The notes below the pieces were generated by a model, which did no database searches, was not told the origin of the DNA, and saw nothing but the letters and a program-made list of their open reading frames with translations. From Phascolarctos cinereus (lineage: Eukaryota; Chordata; Mammalia; Diprotodontia; Phascolarctidae): a stretch of 64,000 nt of DNA. The translations under genes and the position numbers were made by a program. This document shows, piece by piece, positions 57,161-64,000 of this stretch. The number at the start of each line of letters is the position of its first letter. Position 1 is the first letter of the stretch. The stretch is taken from the NCBI RefSeq assembly GCF_002099425.1, contig NW_018344004.1, forward strand, positions 8,134,001-8,198,000, in the 5' to 3' direction.

Positions 57161-58334
57161 TTCTAAATCCTCCAGTCTTTTAATGTAGAAGGTATGAAGT
57201 CTTGTGTAATCCTGACTGTGGCTCCTTGATATTTGAATTGTTTCTTTCTGGATGCTTGTAGTTTACATTTTCTTCAATTTTTTTTTAATATTTAAAAAAA
57301 TGTATTTTGTTTTAGTTATTCTTAATGACTCATAGAGTCATTAACTTCAATTCTAATTTTTAAGGGATTATTTTCTTCAGTTAGCTTTTGTACCTCCTTT
57401 TCCATTTGGCTACTTCAACTTTTTAAGAAATTGTTGCTTTCTTCAGTGTTCCCCCCCCCACCCAATTTGATCAATTCTGTTTTTTTAAGTTGTTCTACTC
57501 AATCATTTTATTTGCTACCTTTTTCCATGCTACTGACTTTTTTTCCATGAATTTCTTGTATATCTCTCATCTCTTTTCCAACTCTTTCTTCTACCTTCTA
57601 CCTCTCTTATTTTTTAAAATCCTTTTTGATTTCTTCTAAGAGGACTTTTTGAGCTTGAGACAAATTCATAGTCCTCTTTGAGGCTTCTTGGCATGTACGC
57701 ATTTTGACATGGTAGTCTTTAAGTTTGCATTTTGATCTTCCCTGTCATCATAGTAGCTTTTTGTGGTCAGAGCGCTTTTCTTTTTTGCTCATTTTCTAGC
57801 TGATTTTTTGATTTTTAAAATTGCTTTGCTCCTGGGGTACAGAGGGCACTGTGCCAAGCTTCTTGCACCAGTGGCCAGGGACTCGGTCAATGGCTTTCTG
57901 CACCAGGGCCTCAGGGTGGTGGCTTGCTCCTGGCACTAGGGTGGCCTGTCCTAGTCATTCCCGTAATGCCTGGGATTCCAGGGCTGGCAGTTTGCCTACT
58001 GCACTGAAGTTGGAGGCCTCACAGCTGGCCTGCTGTGCCACTGCTGGTTGAGCCAGTACCCTGGGTTGTTGATATGTGCTGTGGCTAAGAACCTCCTGCT
58101 GGCTTGCCCGGATACTGCCTGCTCTTGGCTGCACTACCCTTTTACCCAAGTGAGATAGACCTTCCTGAAATCCTAAGTTATCTTGGGCTAGAAAATTGTC
58201 TCACTCCATCTTTTTGCGGGTTCTGTTACTCCAGAATTTGTTTAGAGACTTGATTTAACATTTTTTCTGAAGGAAACTGGAGAAAAGTCAGGCAATTTCC
58301 TGGCTTTTCTCCACTATCTTGACACTATTGTATT

Positions 58335-58392
58335 TTCATAAATCATTTCTCTCTCCATTGCTCTGAAAGGCAATTTTTTTCTTGTTCTTGTA

Positions 58393-58441
<49 letters not shown>

Positions 58442-60045
58442 GACATCATGTCCAAACCATAGATCTACTTGCAACTTAGCTTGGATATAGAGTGAGATAC
58501 TTATCTACTCTAGTTTTCCCCATTTTTTTTTATGGTATTAAGTCATTATCTTGATGGCTGCCATGTTTGGGTTTATCCAACACTGGACCACTGCCTTCTT
58601 TTGCTTCTGTATGCTGTGTTCTTAATCTTTTCCCCTGATCAATTTTGTAACCAGTATTAATTTATACTGATGATTATGCCATATATTACAGTTTTAGACC
58701 TGGTACTTCTAGGACCCTTTCATTCCTACTTTAAAAATATATTTCCTTTCACATTCTTAACATTTTGCTCCATAGGTGAATTTTTAAAATTATTTCTTTC
58801 TAGGTCTATATGTCACTGGATAAGTCAGTAAATTTAGATGGAATTATTTCTGTAAGATTGTCTAGGCCTACCCTTGAGTAAATGATATTTTTCTAATTAT
58901 TTATTTATGTCTTAACTTGTATAAATTGTGTTTCTATTCATATAGTTCCCTGGTATGTCTTGTCAGGTTGACTTTTTTTTTTACATTTTTAGATATTTTA
59001 AATCAAATTGATTTTTCTACCTTTTTCCTGTTGTTTATGTTGATAATATACTGTAATATTGATGACTTATGTGAATTTATTATTCATGTCATGCAGCTTT
59101 GCTATAGTTTCTTATTGTTTTAATTAATTTTAGTTGACTCTTTATGGTTCTATAAAAAAAGCCATCATATTATCTTGAAAAAGCAATATGTTTCCTCTTT
59201 TTTTCCTATGAAAATATATCAATTTTGTTTTTTCCAGTCTTAATGCTATAGTTACCATTTTAAACTATTTCAAATGGTAGTGATAATAATGGACATCTTT
59301 TATTACTTCCTGATACTGCTGGAGAGGTTGGTAGCTTACCTACCTTACACATAATGCTGGGTTTTAGATAAATAGCACTAATTCTATTTTTTTAAAGGCT
59401 ATTCATTTCAACATTTTCTATGGTTTTAATATAAATGTATATCATAACTTGTCAAAAGATTTTATTAAATCTACTGATATAATGATGTGATATTTGTTGT
59501 TTTATGGCATTAATATGGTCAATTCTATGTATAATTTTTTCTAGCATTGAATCAATCCTGCATAACTAGTATGAATGAAACTTGGTTTAGAGTATGTTTT
59601 TTGTATGACATGTTGCTGCTCGTCTGATTGTTAATATTTTATTTAAAATTGTGGCATCAGTACTTTAAAATATTGGTCTATGATTTTCTTTCTCTGAACT
59701 CTTCCTGTTTTAAGCATCAGAACCATATTTGTATAATAAAAGGAATTTGATAGGCTCTATTCTTTCCCTATTTTTCAAAGAGTTTATAGAATAATAATGT
59801 ATATTTCATAGAATTCACTTACAAATTCATTGGGCCCTGAGAATTTTTACTTTTCAAACTCATTTATAGGTTATTCAATATCTTTATGAACTTGAGTAGT
59901 TTACATTGTCTGTTTTTAATGTTATTCCAGAAATTTCATATTTTTACTAACATTCATCCATTTAATATAGGTTGTCAGTTTTATTGACATATAATTGAGT
60001 AAAGTAGTTTCTAATATGTTCTTATGTTTCTTTTTCCTGTTATCA
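58335..60045 (-). repeat. L1 LINE, ORF2 reverse transcriptase region
   Basis: Old, diverged L1 in reverse. It runs from the ORF2 region 3' of RT (58340-58620) to the RT N-terminal side ('gtcagttttattgacatata' near 59975, paralleling 62978). 3' UTR is absent at its left end. A (TG)n tract of about 22 units interrupts it at 58396-58439. Confidence 0.8.
58396..58439. repeat. (TG)n microsatellite
   Basis: About 22 TG units. Confidence 0.97.
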
Positions 60046-63000
60046 AGTTTTTTAAATTTAAAATTATTTTTATTTTTTTCACTAAATATTTCTTAATGAC
60101 ATGTAAAACATTTTAACAATCCTTTTTTACAAGTCTGAGTTCTAAATTTTCTCCTTCTGTCCCACCTCTCCCCTTCTTCCTTGGGAATGTAAACAATTTG
60201 ATATCTATTATAAATGTGAAGTCATCCAAAGCATATTTCCATATTAGCCACGTTACAAAAGAATATACAAACAAAATAAAGCAATAAGAGTAAAGAAAGT
60301 AAAAAAAAGAAAAAAAGTTATACTTCAATCTTCATTCAGAGTTCATTGGTTATCTTTTTGTAGGTAAATCACATATTTCATCATGTATTCTTTGGAACTG
60401 TCTTGGATCATTTTCTTACTCTAATGAGTAGGTAAGTCTTTCAACAGTTGATTATCCTTACAACATTGCTGTTACAATGTTCTTTTGGTCCTGCTCACCT
60501 TTGTATACATCAGTTCATATAAGTATTCCCCGGTTTATTCTGAAACCATCCTTATCATCATTTCTTAAAGCATAATGGTATTCCATTACAGTCATGTACC
60601 ACACTTGTTCAGCCTTTCCCCATTAATGGACATCCCCTCAATTTCCAATTCTTTGCCACTGTAAAAAGAGCAGCTATAAATATTTTTGCACAATTAGGTC
60701 TTTTTCATTTTCCTTTTATCTCTTTGTGAAACAGACCTGTTAGTGGTATTGCTGGGTCAAAAGGTATACACAGTTGTATAGCTTTTTGGGTGTAGTATGC
60801 TTCCTAATTGTTCTCCAGGATGGTTGGGTTAGTTCACAACTCCACCAACAATGCATTAGTGTCCCAACTTTTCTATATCCCCTCCAGCACTTGTCTTTTT
60901 TTTTTTTGATCGCATTAGTCTATCTGATAGATGTGAGATGGTGTCTCAGAATTATTTTAATTTGCATTTCTCCGATCAGTATTGATTTAGGGCATTTATT
61001 TTGTGTATATGACTATTCATACCTTTTTCTTCTGAAAACTACCTGTTTATATTCTTTGAACAATTATTAATTGGAGAATGGCTCTTTTTTTAAAATAAGT
61101 TTTACTTAATTCCCTATATATTTGAGAAATGAGACTTCAATTTTCTCCCCATTTTTCTTTTTTCATTCTAATTTTGGCTGCATTTGTTTCATTTGTGCAA
61201 AAGCTTTGTAATTTTGTATATTAAAAATTTTCTATTTTACTTCCCATTATCCTCTTTATCTCTTGTTTGGTAATTAACTCTTCCCTTGTCCATATATCTA
61301 ACACATACATTTTCCATGCTTCCTGATTAGCTTATGATATCACCCTTTATGTCTAAATAATTTATCTATTTTGACCTTATCCTGGCATATGATGTAAGGT
61401 GTTGGTCTAAACCTAGTTTCTGCCAAACTGATTTCCAGTTTTCCTAGTAATTTTTGTCAAATGTGGGGATCCCAAAAGCTTGGGTCTTTAGGTTTGTCAA
61501 CAACTAGATTACTCTGGTCATTTACTACTGTGTATTGTGTACCTAATCTCTTCCAAGGATTCACCACTCTATTTCTTAGACAGTACAAGTTTTGTTTTTA
61601 CTACCACTTCATAATGTATTTTGAAATCTGGAATTGATTGACCACCTACCTTCACATTTATTTTTATTGATTCCGTTTATATTCTTGACCTTTGTTCTTC
61701 CAGATGAATGCTGTTACTTTTGGTATGGCACTGGATAAGTAAATTAACTTAGTTTGAATTGTCATTTTTATTATATTCACTTATCCTACCAATGAATGGT
61801 TAATTTTTCCCTATGTTTAGATCTTTATTTATGTGAAAACAAAACAAAACAAAACACCAATGTGTTTTGTAATTGTGTTCATATAATCCCTGAGTTTGTC
61901 TTGGCAGATAGGTTCCCATGTATTTTATATTGTCCACAGTTATTTTAAAGGGAATTTCTCCTATGTCTTCCCACTGGGTTTTGTTGGTAGTACATAGAAA
62001 TGTAGATTATTTATTCAGTTTATTTCATAACTAGCAATTTTGGTGAAGTTCTTAATGGTTTTGACCGGATTTTTTTAGTTTATACATTAAGGTTCCTTAA
62101 GTATGTTGTCCTACCATCTACAAAGAGTGATAGTTTTGTTTCCTTGTTGTTTGTATTTACTCCTTTGATTTTTCTTGTCTTATTGCTCTAACTAGCATTT
62201 CTAGTACTATAATGAACAATAGTGTTGATAATAGACCTACTTGCTTCACTCCTGATCTTATGGAGAAAGCTTTAAGTTTATCCCCATTATAGATAATCCT
62301 TGCTCTTGGCTTTAGATAGTTACTATTTATTATTTTAAGAAATGTTCAAATGACTCCTATGCTTTCTAGTGTTTTTAAATAAGAACTGATGCAGTAATTT
62401 TTCAAAGGGTTTTCTTCATCTATGATATAATCACCTAATTTTTGTTTTTGTTATTGATTTGGTCAATTATGCTAATAGTTTTCTTAAAATTAAGCTAACC
62501 CTGCCTTCCTGTTATAAATCCCACCATATCATAGTGTGTGTCTTTGTGACATATTGCTGTAATCTTTTTAATAGTATTTAATACTATTATCAATACTAAA
62601 AAGTGTTGTATTGATAATCATTAAGAAAATTGGTTTATAGTTTCCTTTCTCTGTTGTTGCTCTCCCTGGCTTAGGGATCAAAACCATATTGTGTCACAAA
62701 ATGAATTACATAGGATTACTTCTTTACATATTTTTTCAAATACTTTATATAGTATTTTCATTAATTATTCCTTAAATATTTGTTAGAATTCTTTTGTGAA
62801 TCCATCTGATCCTGGTGTTTTGTTTTGTTTTCCTCAGGTAACTCATCAATGGCTTTTTTTAGTTTCTTTTTCTAAAATAGGGTTATTCAAGTACCCTATT
62901 TCCTCTTTTGTTAATTTGGGCAGTTTATGTTTTTATTTTTTTTTTTGGTAAATAATCCATTCATTTTACTTACATTGTCAGTTTTATTGCCATATAATTA

Positions 63001-63222
63001 GGAAAAATAACTCCCAATAATTCCTTTAATTTCTTCTTCATTGGTGGCATATTCATTTTTGCTACTAATAATTTGGTTTTATTTATTTTTTAATTCAAAT
63101 TATCGAATGGTTACCTATTTTATTGTTTTCCCCCATAAAATCAACTCCTTGTTTTATTTATTAGTTCATTTTTTTTTTTATCTTTCAGTCTTCTTAATGT
63201 GTCTTTTGATTTTCAGAAGCTA
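60046..63222 (-). repeat. L1 LINE, 3' UTR through reverse transcriptase
   Basis: From left: 3' UTR, ORF2 C-terminus (60600-61090, 'tggttgggttagttcacaac', 'ctccaccaacaatgcattag'), then RT sequence to just after the endonuclease domain at about 63222. Many frame breaks. Its upstream continuation appears inverted in 63223-63740. Confidence 0.88.
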
Positions 63223-63740
63223 TAAACCATGAAGTAATATCAATACTACACATACGTGCACAAATTGGCATTGGATCCAAATTAAAAATGAAATTAATTA
63301 TAGGAGGAAATAGTAAAACTATACTGTTGGGGGACCTCAATTTTCCCATCTCAGAGGTAGTAAATTTAACCATGAAACAAATAAGAAAGAAGTCAAGCAG
63401 ATGAAGAAAATCTTAGAAAAGTAACTCCTTTTCTCCCCTGGAGAAAACTGAATGGGAAGAGAAAGGAGCATACATTTTTCTTTGGTGTACATGATACCTT
63501 TACAAAAAATGAACATGAATTAAGGCATTCAAACCTCAAAAACAAATGTAGAAAAGCAGAAATCATATTCATACATAAATATAATTTACAGGTCATAATG
63601 CAATAAAAATTATATTTGAGGGCCATGGAAGTATAGATTAAAAGTTAATTGGAAAATAAATAATCAGTCCAAAAGAATATGTGGGTTAAAAAAATAGAAA
63701 ACATAGGGGAAAAAAATGAATAATTTCATTAAAAAGAATG
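63223..63740 (+). repeat. Inverted L1 endonuclease segment
   Basis: Plus-strand sequence reads as L1 endonuclease: LLGDLNFP near 63330 (the GD-N region), an FFFGVHDTFTK-like block near 63480, and GHNAIKI near 63595. It covers the ORF2 part just upstream of where the minus-strand L1 at 60046-63222 stops, in opposite orientation. Confidence 0.75.
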
Positions 63741-64000
63741 ACAGACCCAGGTGGAGAAGTGGGACTTCAGTGATATGGTGGCCAAACTTGCTGCCAAGGA
63801 AAAGCAAATAAAAACAGAAGGCTTAGTCCCAAGACAGCTATGGGGAAAAGGAATAAGAAATACAAAGAATTCAACTTTTAACCTCAAAGACTTCTGGCTT
63901 TCTATCTATCTTTCTATCCATCTTTCTATCTAACTTGGATCTTGTATTTTGTTCCTGGGGCCCAGAACCCTCATGATTCCAAGTACTCTTGCTCATGACC
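63741..64000 (+). other. Unassigned DNA with (CTAT)n-like tract
   Basis: An interrupted 'ctatctatcttt' tract lies at about 63899-63932. No other element was recognised before the window ends. Confidence 0.5.

Larger units (their letters stand above)
52850..58325 (-). repeat. L1 LINE, end to end but rearranged
   Basis: Minus-strand order from the right: 5' UTR (58325 to about 57750), ORF1 N-terminal coil region (57700-57170), a SINE-like insertion (56460-57160), ORF1 C-terminal part (56457-56215), inter-ORF spacer (56210-55440), endonuclease (55430-54730), then ORF2 C-terminus and 3' UTR (54360-52850). The reverse transcriptase core is missing. Two segments are present twice (53885-54030 with 54225-54355, and 56215-56290 with 57170-57245), so the locus is rearranged or made of two L1 copies. 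Confidence 0.82.

Overview
The window reads as an AT-rich, gene-poor stretch of a marsupial nuclear genome. The main evidence is its repeats: tRNA-derived SINEs of the WSINE1 and MAR1 kind (MAR1 carries an RTE-like tail), the long L1 and half-L1 (HAL1-like) elements typical of marsupials, old L2, MIR/CORE-SINE and CR1/L3 fossils, and an hAT miniature element resembling OposCharlie. No rRNA gene, functional tRNA gene, CRISPR array, CpG-island promoter or recognisable multi-exon host gene was seen. Nothing resembles bacterial sequence. Family names are from memory of consensus sequences; no database search was run.

Layout. 1-9.3 kb: unassigned AT-rich DNA with MIR-type SINEs, CR1/L3 and hAT scraps, a WSINE pair sharing one target-site duplication, and an L2 split by a WSINE and capped by an hAT miniature element. 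9.4-18.4 kb: a nest of minus-strand L1 sequence carrying two more WSINEs and a 2.9 kb plus-strand half-L1 with a 13-bp duplication. 18.4-32.6 kb: MIR, L2 and CR1/L3 fossils, two solo LTRs with 4-bp duplications, four copies of a marsupial SINE-like repeat (two in an inverted repeat), and an octamer array split by one copy. 32.6-41.4 kb: an L1 interrupted by an LTR-like insert, a short L1 with an inverted 5' part, the longest open frame of the window (192 codons, unrecognised), a solo LTR, and a 2.9 kb L1 lacking most of ORF2 with a 12-bp duplication. 41.4-52.8 kb: L2 and MIR fossils, non-repetitive DNA and two short L1 tails. 52.8-63.7 kb: three successive minus-strand L1 elements, one rearranged and one ending in an inverted endonuclease segment.

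The open frames in this window are largely explained by L1 ORF1/ORF2 pieces or by chance frames in repeats. The one exception worth testing is the 192-codon frame at 37160-37738. I found no convincing new biological system. The interesting content is retrotransposon biology: twin-primed insertions, half-L1 formation, a shared L1 inter-ORF spacer, solo LTRs, and small unusual tandem arrays.
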